The position numbers and the translations under genes are program-made. Below, in pieces: positions 9,306 to 17,516 of a stretch of 64,000 nt of DNA. Below the pieces are notes generated by a model. It saw only the letters and a list, made by a program, of their open reading frames with translations. It did no database searches and was not told where the DNA came from. Numbering within the stretch: position 1 is the first letter of the stretch; each line of letters starts with the position of its first letter. The stretch covers positions 930,001 through 994,000 of the forward strand of contig NZ_JBIEKE010000001.1 in the NCBI RefSeq assembly GCF_043497005.1, read 5' to 3'. This DNA is from Halobacillus_A sp043497005 (GTDB taxonomy: Bacteria; Bacillota; Bacilli; Bacillales; Halobacillaceae).

Positions 9306-9421
9306 CCAGAAAAAATATGGCGATACGGATGATCTCACTAGAATTCATGGATGCCTTTCTCCATAGAATTCATAAGAAACCCTTAAACCAAAAGCGATGT
9401 TGACAATCGATAGACCAGAAG

Positions 9422-9453
9422 AAAAAGGAAGGCAGTAAAAGTACATGCCTTCC
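9422..9453 (-). terminator. Rho-independent terminator of the EamA transporter gene
   Basis: Perfect 8-bp stem (GGAAGGCA/TGCCTTCC) with an 11-base loop, followed on the minus strand by TTTTTC. It lies 30 bases after the EamA gene. Confidence 0.8.
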
Positions 9454-9482
9454 CTATGTTTAAATAATGCGGATACATTGCT

Positions 9483-10355
9483 TCAGTCAGACTGCTTCAT
9501 ACTAAGAACAGTCACCGTAAACAGGATGATCACCATGCCAAGAACCTGCATGATGGCCAGATGATCGCCAAGAAGCAGAACACCAAATAAGGAGGCTGTC
9601 ACCGGTTCGACCATAGCGACCATTGAAGCCGTTGTCGGGGTTGTCTTTCGAATACCAATCACATATAAAATAAATGAAATTCCTGCACCCACGAGCCCTA
9701 ATAATAGAAACCATCCTATGTCGCTGGACGTAACCACCGCAGCAGTTTCCCCTTTGTCCGTAAAAAGAAAAAGGAGAAGACAAAAGGAAAAAAAGGCAAT
9801 CGTTAACGAAGTCTGCGGTTTTCCGATAGAAGAGGCATTTTTAAATCCGAAGATAAACAAAGCATACGAAAGCCCCGCAGTAAGACCCGCGGCCGCCCCT
9901 AGTAAGCTTACGGTAACCGAATCAATGTTATAGGCACCGGTTAGCAGGACGATCCCCACAAGTACGCCGGCGATGCATCCCCACTTAAACCAAGTTGAAC
10001 GTTCCAGTCGTAATAAAAAGGAGATTAAAAGGACAAACACAGGAGCTGTGTACATTAAAGTTGCGGCCACAGCTACGCTTGAAGCTTGAATACTGAGAAA
10101 GTAAAAAGTAAAATTTCCAGCCACACCAACGCCCGCTAAAAAGGACCATATGTATAATCGGGACGATCCTCCCGACCAATTTTGTTTAAAACGAAAGAGA
10201 AACCACGCGAGAAAACATATAAACCCAACAGCCCCCCGGTAAAATGAAATCACAATCGGATCCCATCCCCTGGTCATTAATATATCAGCTATTCCTCCGC
10301 TGATGCCCCAGCATATAGCGGCCAGCATCACGAAGCCTACCCCTGCAAATCTCAT
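9483..10355 (-). CDS. EamA/DMT-family transporter
   Basis: Integral membrane protein of 290 residues with ten hydrophobic segments in two EamA repeats. The first begins near residue 5 (GFVMLAAICWGISGGIAD) and the second near 150; the second ends with a typical PVTASLFGVLLLGD motif. Drug/metabolite transporters of this kind export metabolites or amino acids; the substrate is unknown. Start ATG 10355 has AGGAGG just upstream. Single-gene unit with its own terminator. Confidence 0.92.
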   Translation of the reverse strand: MRFAGVGFVMLAAICWGISGGIADILMTRGWDPIVISFYRGAVGFICFLAWFLFRFKQNWSGGSSRLYIWSFLAGVGVAGNFTFYFLSIQASSVAVAATLMYTAPVFVLLISFLLRLERSTWFKWGCIAGVLVGIVLLTGAYNIDSVTVSLLGAAAGLTAGLSYALFIFGFKNASSIGKPQTSLTIAFFSFCLLLFLFTDKGETAAVVTSSDIGWFLLLGLVGAGISFILYVIGIRKTTPTTASMVAMVEPVTASLFGVLLLGDHLAIMQVLGMVIILFTVTVLSMKQSD

Positions 10356-10687
10356 CGTCTGCCTCCTAAAGATAAGTAATGGTACAAATATTTGTGAATG
10401 TACTAACGTAATTTAAAGCTCATCCAGTTCGCTTTAAAGGTGTTAACGGTAATTCCTTTAAACTCTCAACTCTAAACCTCCATATAAATCGAAATGCCAA
10501 CGATCCGGGATGATTTCAACCACTGCGATGCTTACCTGTATATTTAATAGAAACTTCTTGTTTAAGGAGGCTCGAGGATCAGTCGGTATTTTTAGTAATT
10601 TTAATGGAAAACTAAAAAAATAAGGTTATTTTACTTTTAACCGGGGTAGGAAATAGAAGTATTTAAACTAAAAAGAATGGTGATCAT
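10356..10687. other. Non-coding gap between divergent genes
   Basis: Holds the divergent promoter region of the EamA gene (minus) and the DUF2254 gene (plus). No small gene or strong hairpin was seen. Confidence 0.5.
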
Positions 10688-12085
10688 ATGGGGCTCTTTT
10701 ACTATATAAAGAAATATTTCAAAATGTCGAGACGTCAGCGGAAAATTGAATTAAAATCAACTCTTTGGTTTATGCCTTTCTGGTATATCGTTGGAGCGGT
10801 ATGTTTATCCGCTTTTACTTTTTATCTCGATTATGTCATTGATATCAGCTTATATCTGCCGGCCGCCGTCGGTTTCAGCGGCCAGACGCTGCAGGTGTTA
10901 TTAAGTGCCCTCGTAGGAGGGGTCCTGACGTTAAGCGCATTTACGATTAACTCTCTGCTCGTCGCCTTGACGACGTTCAGCGGTCAGTTTTCTTCCAAAA
11001 TGCTTGTCAACTTTGTCAGTGACCGGGCAACCCAGCATGTACTCGGTATTTTTAACGGCAGTTTTATTTATGTGCTCTTAAACTTCTTATACGTTACCCA
11101 TGAAGAAGAAGAGTACATTGTGGCGACACCGGTTTTATCCATTCTGACAGCTATTACGGCGGCTGTGACGTTTATTTATTTTATTAACCATACAACGACC
11201 TGGATGCAGGTGCACAACATCAGCTTTAATATGAATGCCAAGTCAAAATCGGTTCAGGCTTCTCTTGAAAAGGAATTAAAGCCATACCGATTAGAGAAGG
11301 AGGCAGAGAAAGAATCCCTCCCAGCTGACTCTGAGGGACATGTGATCAAAGCAAACCAGTCTGGCTATCTTCAAGTGGCTGACTTCTCAAGGCTGGTTAA
11401 ACAAGCGAACCGAGACAACAGTCTGTTGAGGTTTGATGTCAGAATTGGACAATTTGTCGTAGAAGGAACTCCGCTGCTTACGTATTGGGAATACGGATCA
11501 GCCATTCAGCCAGAACGATACTTTAAGACCGTTGAAATCGGGGTCAAACAAACAGAAATTCAAGACCTGGAGTATGGGCTGACTAAGCTTGCCGAAGTAG
11601 CCATTAAGGCTTTAGGTCATAATGACCCTCTTACCGTTACGAATACGATTCATCAGATTGCTGATCTGTTGAAGAGCATCGGCCAGTCGACGAATTTTTC
11701 TCCTTATCTTTTTGATCAGGAAGAGGAACTGCGCGTTATTTTAAATCAAAAGGACTTTCGTTATTATCTTCATAAGGGATTTGCATCCATTCGTGAGTAC
11801 GCGAATCAGAACTCAACAGTGATGACAGAGCTTTTAACAATGGTTTCCCTGCTGAGTAAAACGATGGATGAAGACGTGCACAACGACCTATGGGAATTTG
11901 CTCGTCAGACAATTTTTGGATTTGATAACTACAGCCTGTACGAAAATGACTGCCTGTATATTTTAGAGCAGTTATCCGACCTCGCTAAAAACACAGATCA
12001 TGAGCAGGATTACCTTTTCCTGCTTGAGTATATGCTGCAGCGGGTGAGTTCGAAGAGTGCAGCAGAGGTGCGTTCTTCTCTTTAA
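10688..12085 (+). CDS. DUF2254 predicted membrane protein
   Basis: Protein of 465 residues with four N-terminal hydrophobic segments (about 25-50, 65-90, 115-135, 145-165) and a long soluble C-terminal half. The stretch GGVLTLSAFTINSLLVALTTFSGQFS and the following LG.F region are the DUF2254 hallmark. The function of the family is not established. Start ATG 10688 has only a weak ribosome site (GGTG, 6 bases away). Followed closely by a tiny possible gene and a terminator. Confidence 0.85.
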   Translation: MGLFYYIKKYFKMSRRQRKIELKSTLWFMPFWYIVGAVCLSAFTFYLDYVIDISLYLPAAVGFSGQTLQVLLSALVGGVLTLSAFTINSLLVALTTFSGQFSSKMLVNFVSDRATQHVLGIFNGSFIYVLLNFLYVTHEEEEYIVATPVLSILTAITAAVTFIYFINHTTTWMQVHNISFNMNAKSKSVQASLEKELKPYRLEKEAEKESLPADSEGHVIKANQSGYLQVADFSRLVKQANRDNSLLRFDVRIGQFVVEGTPLLTYWEYGSAIQPERYFKTVEIGVKQTEIQDLEYGLTKLAEVAIKALGHNDPLTVTNTIHQIADLLKSIGQSTNFSPYLFDQEEELRVILNQKDFRYYLHKGFASIREYANQNSTVMTELLTMVSLLSKTMDEDVHNDLWEFARQTIFGFDNYSLYENDCLYILEQLSDLAKNTDHEQDYLFLLEYMLQRVSSKSAAEVRSSL

Positions 12086-12100
12086 GATTTAATTTTGAGG

Positions 12101-12217
12101 ATGTACGTAGAGCGGGTACTCGTAACATTTGATGAAGATAGACTTTATAAATGTAAAGTCGAAGGGAAGACACCTGAAAAATACAAAATTAATAGCTCGG
12201 ATCTAAGCCTTCCATAA
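12101..12217 (+). CDS. Possible small protein, 38 residues
   Basis: Open frame of 38 codons starting ATG 12101 and ending inside a terminator hairpin. The product is charged and soluble, with a beta-like start (MYVERVLVTFDEDRLYKCKVEG). The ribosome site is poor (GAGG directly before ATG; a TTG two codons earlier is an alternative). Its position between a gene and its terminator, and the good codon pattern, argue that it is real. Not recognised. Confidence 0.45.
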   Translation: MYVERVLVTFDEDRLYKCKVEGKTPEKYKINSSDLSLP

Positions 12218-12234
12218 GCGGAGGGCTTTTCTTT
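12205..12234 (+). terminator. Rho-independent terminator after the DUF2254 unit
   Basis: Stem AAGCCTTCC/GGAGGGCTT (one G-U pair), 6-base loop, then TTTTCTTT. It overlaps the stop codon of the 38-residue frame. Confidence 0.8.
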
Positions 12235-12596
12235 AATGCTGAGAATTTGCATTTCCCTTCAGGTTGTAGGATCTATTTCGAACAAACCCCTATACTCCAG
12301 GCTGATCTTTTGGTTGGGATTAGAGGTAATACTCCGTTCAGTTCTAACGTTCAAAAAAATAACAAACCCCCTTAAACCCATAGCGCACAGAACTAAAGTT
12401 ATATAATAGAAGGTTATAGCGAAAAAATGAAATAAAGAATAAGAAGCGACGATTTGATGAGATCGTCGATTATTTCTTTTGAGTTAGTAAGGATTGATGT
12501 ATAGTTTATAAAAAAGCAGTATTTGCCTTCATGGCTCCGTGACAAAAAGGAATCCGCGTATAAAATGGAGACCTAAATTAATGGGTGGTGAGATTA
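12235..12596. other. Intergenic region upstream of the hut-like regulator
   Basis: No gene seen. It contains a hairpin at 12447-12468 (7-bp stem CGACGAT/ATCGTCG) whose flanks extend the pairing and which is followed by TTATTTCTTTT, so it may terminate or attenuate transcription reaching the regulator gene. Confidence 0.45.
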
Positions 12597-14075
12597 TTGA
12601 AAATAGTAATAGCAGAAAGAGACAAAAATGAAAGTATTGCAATTGAGTGGCTTATGACTACCTACTCTATTCCAATTCATGAAGTTTTTATTGCTCATAC
12701 CGTTAAGGAGACAGTGACCTTACTTGAAATAGAGAGGCCTGAACTGCTCTACCTGGAGTTGGATATGATTTCGAACGAAAATTGGTCAATCGTGACAAGT
12801 AATATAAAAAAGAATTCTCTACAAATTATTGCTGTTACGGCAGAAGCAACATTTGAGCGTGCGAAGCAGGCTATTGCGCTGGGATGTGTAGATTTACTTG
12901 TTAAACCCCTGGATCCAGTTAATCTTAACCAAAGTGTCAGAATGGCGTTGTCCCTTGTTTCAAAGCGAGAAAGCCGTGCTGTCTCTCCGATCGAAAATGA
13001 TGAGGAACACTCATACCGCTCTCTGTTTGTAGACCGGGATTTAAATAATGGGGAAATCGGGTTAATGCTATTACATCCGGAAAATAATAAAAGATTAGCA
13101 GATTTGCATAAGTTTTCGAAATACTTTCCGTTTCGAGAGCCCCCCATATTACTTCCTCTGTCAGATATGGTGATTTGTTTATTTAGAAAGCCTACCCAGC
13201 ACTTAAGAGAAGAGGCTTGGAAAATTTTAAGAGACTGGGAAGCTACGAACATTGATCCGCTTGCTGCAGTTATTATCCCGCCTAATAATCACCATAAGAC
13301 GGTCCATGATATGTATCTATCAGCTAGAAGGCTATTAGATATTACGTTTTTTATTGGTTACGGCCAGGTGATCTTACCTCATGAAGCTTACGACTCGTGG
13401 TATGAGATAGACCCATTTCTAACGTCTATGGAGCAGCGAGAATGGGTAGAAATGTTAAATCATTTTGATAAAAAACAAATTAAATACAAGATGCATCAAG
13501 AGTTTTTACAAATGGACACGCCTTTTCCCAATCCAGAAAAGCTGAGAATAAGGCTGACGAGCATTCTTGCTCAAGTAAGAAGGTTCATGAAAATCTATCA
13601 ACTGGACCAGGGAAAGATGGAAGAGCTTTATATGAGAATTTTTTCCGAAATATTATTCAATCGAGTGTTGTATCGAATTGTTCAAGAAATGCTTCTGTTT
13701 CTTTATGAATTACTTGATAACTCTAATACGGAAGAGGTGTTTTCTAAAAAGGATGTGATCGAGAGAGGGATTCTTTATATTGAAAACAACTATTCGGACC
13801 CCGATTTAACCCTTCAAAATGTGGCTGATGCCGTCGGAAGAAGTCCAGCCTATTTTAGTCATTTATTAATGAAAAAGCAAGGGATCCCTTTTCGGCAGCA
13901 ATTGGCTAACAAGCGGGTTGAAGAAGCTAAACAATTGTTAACGGGAAGCCAGCTTTCCATTAAAGAAGTTGCAGAACAAGCAGGATTCCGTCATCCAAGT
14001 TACTTTACAAAGCTTTTTAAAGATATAACCACTATGGCTCCTCGTGAATATCGAGAGTACATGCGAAAAGGATGA
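12597..14075 (+). CDS. Receiver-domain AraC-type regulator of the hut-like cluster
   Basis: Two-component-style regulator of about 492 residues: an N-terminal receiver domain (about 1-120), a long middle region, and a C-terminal AraC DNA-binding domain with two HTH motifs (IERGILYIENNYSDPDLTLQNVADAVGRSPAYFSHL... to PREYREYMRKG). The receiver keeps the acidic pair near residue 9, the Thr of VTAEAT and the Lys of LLVKPLD. However, the expected phospho-acceptor Asp is Glu54 (LYLEL). No histidine kinase gene is nearby. I prefer TTG 12597, preceded by GGTGGTGAG; GTG 12585 or 12588 are alternatives. It probably controls the downstream operon. Confidence 0.88.
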   Translation: MKIVIAERDKNESIAIEWLMTTYSIPIHEVFIAHTVKETVTLLEIERPELLYLELDMISNENWSIVTSNIKKNSLQIIAVTAEATFERAKQAIALGCVDLLVKPLDPVNLNQSVRMALSLVSKRESRAVSPIENDEEHSYRSLFVDRDLNNGEIGLMLLHPENNKRLADLHKFSKYFPFREPPILLPLSDMVICLFRKPTQHLREEAWKILRDWEATNIDPLAAVIIPPNNHHKTVHDMYLSARRLLDITFFIGYGQVILPHEAYDSWYEIDPFLTSMEQREWVEMLNHFDKKQIKYKMHQEFLQMDTPFPNPEKLRIRLTSILAQVRRFMKIYQLDQGKMEELYMRIFSEILFNRVLYRIVQEMLLFLYELLDNSNTEEVFSKKDVIERGILYIENNYSDPDLTLQNVADAVGRSPAYFSHLLMKKQGIPFRQQLANKRVEEAKQLLTGSQLSIKEVAEQAGFRHPSYFTKLFKDITTMAPREYREYMRKG

Positions 14076-14260
14076 CTAATATCATAAATAATCATAAAAT
14101 TCTAAAATAATTTATACTTTCAAAGTAAAAAACGGGAGGATTTTTAGTGTTTTCGAAAGAAATTTAGGAATTTCGAAAATTTATCATCTATTTTTTGAAA
14201 AATCAATATTTTATAATTTTACTAGATTAAGATAAGAGGTTTAAGAAATGAACCATGAAA

Positions 14261-14274
14261 AGAAAGCGTTATCT
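14261..14274 (+). promoter_or_regulatory. CcpA cre-like site before the hut-like operon
   Basis: AGAAAGCGTTATCT matches 13 of 14 positions of the cre consensus TGWAARCGYTWNCW. It lies 69 bases before the BCCT start and within an inverted repeat (CCATGAA/TTCATGG, 14253-14280). Catabolite repression of the operon is inferred. Confidence 0.6.
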
Positions 14275-14342
14275 TCATGGCGGCATTCTCCTTCTTTATC
14301 TTTTTTTAAAACCGCTGAAAAAAGGAGAAGGAGGAATGAAGG

Positions 14343-15923
14343 ATGTCGCTGGCTACTGACAAGGGACATGATACGGAACACATAAAAGAGAAAAAAGACA
14401 AAACGAGAAAATCTGTATTTGTTCCATCCTTTCTGATTGTCGGAGGAGGAGCCATTTTAGGAATGGTAAACAATGAACTATTGACTGAGATTTCTATGAA
14501 TGGGTTTACCGGATCACTAAAGGGGCTTGGATGGCTTTATCAAATCATCTCACTTGTTGCCTTAATTATTGTGAGTATCGTTACGTTTTCTAAATTAGGA
14601 AACGTTCGCCTGGGCGGGGAAGAGGCCAAGCCGAAATTTCCGTTTCGGGCCTGGTTTGCGATGGCACTGACGGGGGGCATTGCCACAGGAGTCATTACTT
14701 ATGGGGTAAATGAACCGATTATATACTTCGGTAACATTTATGGAGAAATGGCAAATACGGGTGTCGAACCCGGAACTCCGACGGCAGCTTTGTTCGCGAT
14801 GGGCCGCTCTTTATATAATTGGACATTTATTCCTTATGCGATGTATTCACTCAGTGGTTTAGTCGTTGCTTATATGTATTTTAACCGAAAGCAGGAATTG
14901 TCTGTTTCTGGAACATTAACTCCTCTATTTGGTGATAAAGTCACCAGGGGAATTTGGCCGGGAATCATTGACACCCTCGCGGTCTTAGCGATAGCACTTG
15001 GTCTCGCTTCTTCACTTGGAGCAGGACTGGCATTAGTTGGTTCCGGCATTGCCATAACATACGGTATTGAACAAGGACCGGCTGTCTGGTTTATGCTGGC
15101 GGTTATTACGACCGGATTATTTACCGTGTCTGCATTAAAAGGGTTAAACAAAGGTATTCGCCGGATGTCCAGTTTGAATGCCACCGTCTTTTATATCCTT
15201 CTCGCTGTGCTCATCGTCATTGGTCCTACCTTATACATCTTAAACTCGACTACAGCTGGTTTTTCCTATTGGCTTGAGAATTTCTGGGGATGGGGACTTG
15301 ATCCTGGCGTAAGAGGAGGAGAGGCTCTTGTCATGTGGTGGACCTTGTATGACTGGGCGATCTGGATTGCGTATGCCCCGTTAATGGGGATCTTTCTCGC
15401 TATTATTTCTTACGGGCGGACGATTCGTCAGTTTATGTTCATCAATTGGATTTTGCCAGCGGTCTTCAGTATTCTTTGGTTTGGAGTCTTTGGCGGCACC
15501 GCTTTACATTGGCAGGAGAGCGGTACCGTGGATCTGGTGTCGACGATTGAAGAAAGTGGAGCAGTTGCAGGTTTATGGACCTTCTTAGCCAATCTGCCCC
15601 TGGCAGCCATCATTATTCCCGTGGTCATGATTGTTCTCATTCTTTCTTTTGCCACGGCGGCTGACTCGATGGTGCGGGCGATATCAACGGTATGTACTGT
15701 TAACATCCGCTATGATGAAGAACCGGCAAAATGGAAAATGCTTCTCTGGGCCATTTCCATTGCCACTGTGGCCTTCTTAATGGTTACCTTTGCCGGAGGG
15801 GCGCAGGGCGTGGATGGAGTGAAATATTTAGCTGCTTTAGGTGGATCTGCCGTACTTTTTGTTTTTGTCCTACAAGTTTGTTCCGCTATAAAAATGTTCT
15901 TTATCGATAAAATTGAAAAATAG
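14343..15923 (+). CDS. BCCT-family (betaine/carnitine/choline) transporter
   Basis: Sodium- or proton-coupled transporter of 526 residues with twelve hydrophobic segments. The BCCT core is visible: YGVNEPIIYFG in TM3, NWTFIPYAMYSLSG in TM4, and WWTLYDWAIWIAYAPLMGIF followed by a GRTIRQF motif in TM8. The sequence is a divergent BCCT (YGVNEP instead of the common WGVAEP). The family carries quaternary ammonium compounds. It is the first gene of the operon and is directly followed by the HAL-like lyase, so its cargo is probably the lyase substrate, which suggests a histidine betaine. Start ATG 14343 has a GGAGGAATGAAGG leader. Confidence 0.92.
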   Translation: MSLATDKGHDTEHIKEKKDKTRKSVFVPSFLIVGGGAILGMVNNELLTEISMNGFTGSLKGLGWLYQIISLVALIIVSIVTFSKLGNVRLGGEEAKPKFPFRAWFAMALTGGIATGVITYGVNEPIIYFGNIYGEMANTGVEPGTPTAALFAMGRSLYNWTFIPYAMYSLSGLVVAYMYFNRKQELSVSGTLTPLFGDKVTRGIWPGIIDTLAVLAIALGLASSLGAGLALVGSGIAITYGIEQGPAVWFMLAVITTGLFTVSALKGLNKGIRRMSSLNATVFYILLAVLIVIGPTLYILNSTTAGFSYWLENFWGWGLDPGVRGGEALVMWWTLYDWAIWIAYAPLMGIFLAIISYGRTIRQFMFINWILPAVFSILWFGVFGGTALHWQESGTVDLVSTIEESGAVAGLWTFLANLPLAAIIIPVVMIVLILSFATAADSMVRAISTVCTVNIRYDEEPAKWKMLLWAISIATVAFLMVTFAGGAQGVDGVKYLAALGGSAVLFVFVLQVCSAIKMFFIDKIEK

Positions 15924-15939
15924 AAAGGAGGGAAGCTGT

Positions 15940-17478
15940 ATGACAGCTCAACAACTAAAAGGTGTAACTCTTGGGTCTACGATAACCTTAGAAGAGTTTG
16001 TCTCTGTGGTACGCGATGGTACGTATGTACAGTTTTCTGATGCTTACTGTGAACGCGTAGAACACTCCCGTTCCTTCCTAAACAAGCGGATGGAAGAAGA
16101 AAAAATCATGTATGGAGTCAATACAGGGTTTGGAGCGCTGTCTACGCACACTATATCAATAGACCAATCGAAACAATTACAAAGAAATATTCTTTTATCA
16201 CATGCTGCATCCGTTGGGGATCCACTGGATGAGGAATGCGTCAGAGCCATTATGCTGATGGTTTTACAAAATTTAGGGCAGGGATATTCAGGCGTTCAAC
16301 TACGTACCCTCGAATTGTATCGTGAAATGCTTAATCGCGGGGTTATCCCTTTTGTTCCTCGTGAAGGCTCGGTAGGTTACTTAAGTGTAGAAGCCCATAT
16401 CGCTTTAGTCCTGATAGGTGAAGGAAAAGCTTACGTGAAAGGAGAGTTAATGTCTTCGAAGGACGCGTTCGAAAGAGCAGGATTAGAGCCAGCTGAATTG
16501 GCTGCTAAAGAGGGGCTTGCATTAATAAACGGCACTACAAGTCCAACTGCCATTGGGGCCCTGGCGTTATACGACATGGTGAAAGCAGCCAAATCGGCTG
16601 ATATCATTGCTGCGATGACTTTAGAGGTGTTAAGAGGAACAACCCGGGCCTTAGATGATCGTCTGATGAGTGTCCGCCCGCATGAGCAGCAAAGAAACAC
16701 AGCTGCAAATATAAGACGAATGCTGGAGGATTCCATAATTGCCAAGCAATCGATCGATCATCGTCTGCAGGATGCCTTATCCATAAGAGCGATTCCTCAA
16801 TTACATGGAGCCGCGAAGAAAACACTTTATGATGCCTTGATTACGGTTGAAATAGAAATGAATGCCTGTTGTGATAACCCAATTATATGGCCGGACGAGG
16901 ATGACGGTGGGGCCATATCGGGAAGTAATTGCGACTCCTCCTATATTGGAATCGAGATGGATTCAGCCTGTATCGCTGTAACGTCCATGGCCAAGATGTC
17001 TGAAAGAAGAAATAATCGTCTGATCAACGCGAATCTCTCAGACTATCCTCCTTTTCTTATCCAGGGTTCCGGCCTGAATTCAGGGTTGATGATCCCACAG
17101 TATTCACAGGCAGGGCTGCTAAATGACTTGAAAATACTTTCCCATCCGGCAACAGTAGACAGTATCCCAACTTGTGCGGATCAGGAGGATTATGTAGCAA
17201 TGGGATACAACTCAGCCAAAAAGGCGCGGGACGTCGTGAAAAAGCTTGAATATATTCTAGCTGTAGAGCTTTTGTCTACGTATAATACTCATCAATTTAT
17301 GGAAAGCAATCTTACTCCAGGTTCTGCGTCACAAGCTGTACTTGAACGTATCGCCCAATACGTCGCACCAATGACAAAGGATAAGTATTTATACCCCGAC
17401 ATAGAAATAATGAAAGAATTACTTCATTCCGGAGAAATCCTTGCCGTTGTAGAAGAAAAAATTGGTGCGCTTCATTAG
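15940..17478 (+). CDS. Histidine ammonia-lyase homologue lacking the MIO triad; candidate histidine-betaine lyase
   Basis: Member of the aromatic amino-acid lyase family, 512 residues, normal HAL length. It keeps Tyr of YGVNTGFG, His of LSHAA, Asn of INGTT, Gln277, Arg283 and Glu of ADQEDYV. The usual GSVG-ASG-DLAPLAH reads GSVG (143-146) directly followed by YLSVEAH, so the Ala-Ser-Gly that makes the MIO electrophile is precisely absent. Tyr280 is Leu, and the Phe of SGGNF is Cys331. Without MIO, elimination of ammonia from histidine is not expected. Ergothionase is a MIO-less relative that releases trimethylamine from ergothioneine. Start ATG 15940 follows AAAGGAGGG; second gene of the operon. 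Confidence 0.8.
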   Translation: MTAQQLKGVTLGSTITLEEFVSVVRDGTYVQFSDAYCERVEHSRSFLNKRMEEEKIMYGVNTGFGALSTHTISIDQSKQLQRNILLSHAASVGDPLDEECVRAIMLMVLQNLGQGYSGVQLRTLELYREMLNRGVIPFVPREGSVGYLSVEAHIALVLIGEGKAYVKGELMSSKDAFERAGLEPAELAAKEGLALINGTTSPTAIGALALYDMVKAAKSADIIAAMTLEVLRGTTRALDDRLMSVRPHEQQRNTAANIRRMLEDSIIAKQSIDHRLQDALSIRAIPQLHGAAKKTLYDALITVEIEMNACCDNPIIWPDEDDGGAISGSNCDSSYIGIEMDSACIAVTSMAKMSERRNNRLINANLSDYPPFLIQGSGLNSGLMIPQYSQAGLLNDLKILSHPATVDSIPTCADQEDYVAMGYNSAKKARDVVKKLEYILAVELLSTYNTHQFMESNLTPGSASQAVLERIAQYVAPMTKDKYLYPDIEIMKELLHSGEILAVVEEKIGALH

Positions 17479-17516
17479 ATTACAAAATTAGAAAAAGCTA
17501 AAGGGAGGACATAATC

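Noticed and set aside
12447..12468. HutP-type antiterminator structure
   Set aside because: There is a hairpin but no hutP gene and no UAG-rich HutP binding repeats were noticed.
15940..17478. HAL-like gene as a decayed hutH pseudogene
   Set aside because: The frame is complete, length is normal, several active-site residues remain and the MIO loss is a clean three-residue change, so specialised function is more likely than decay.
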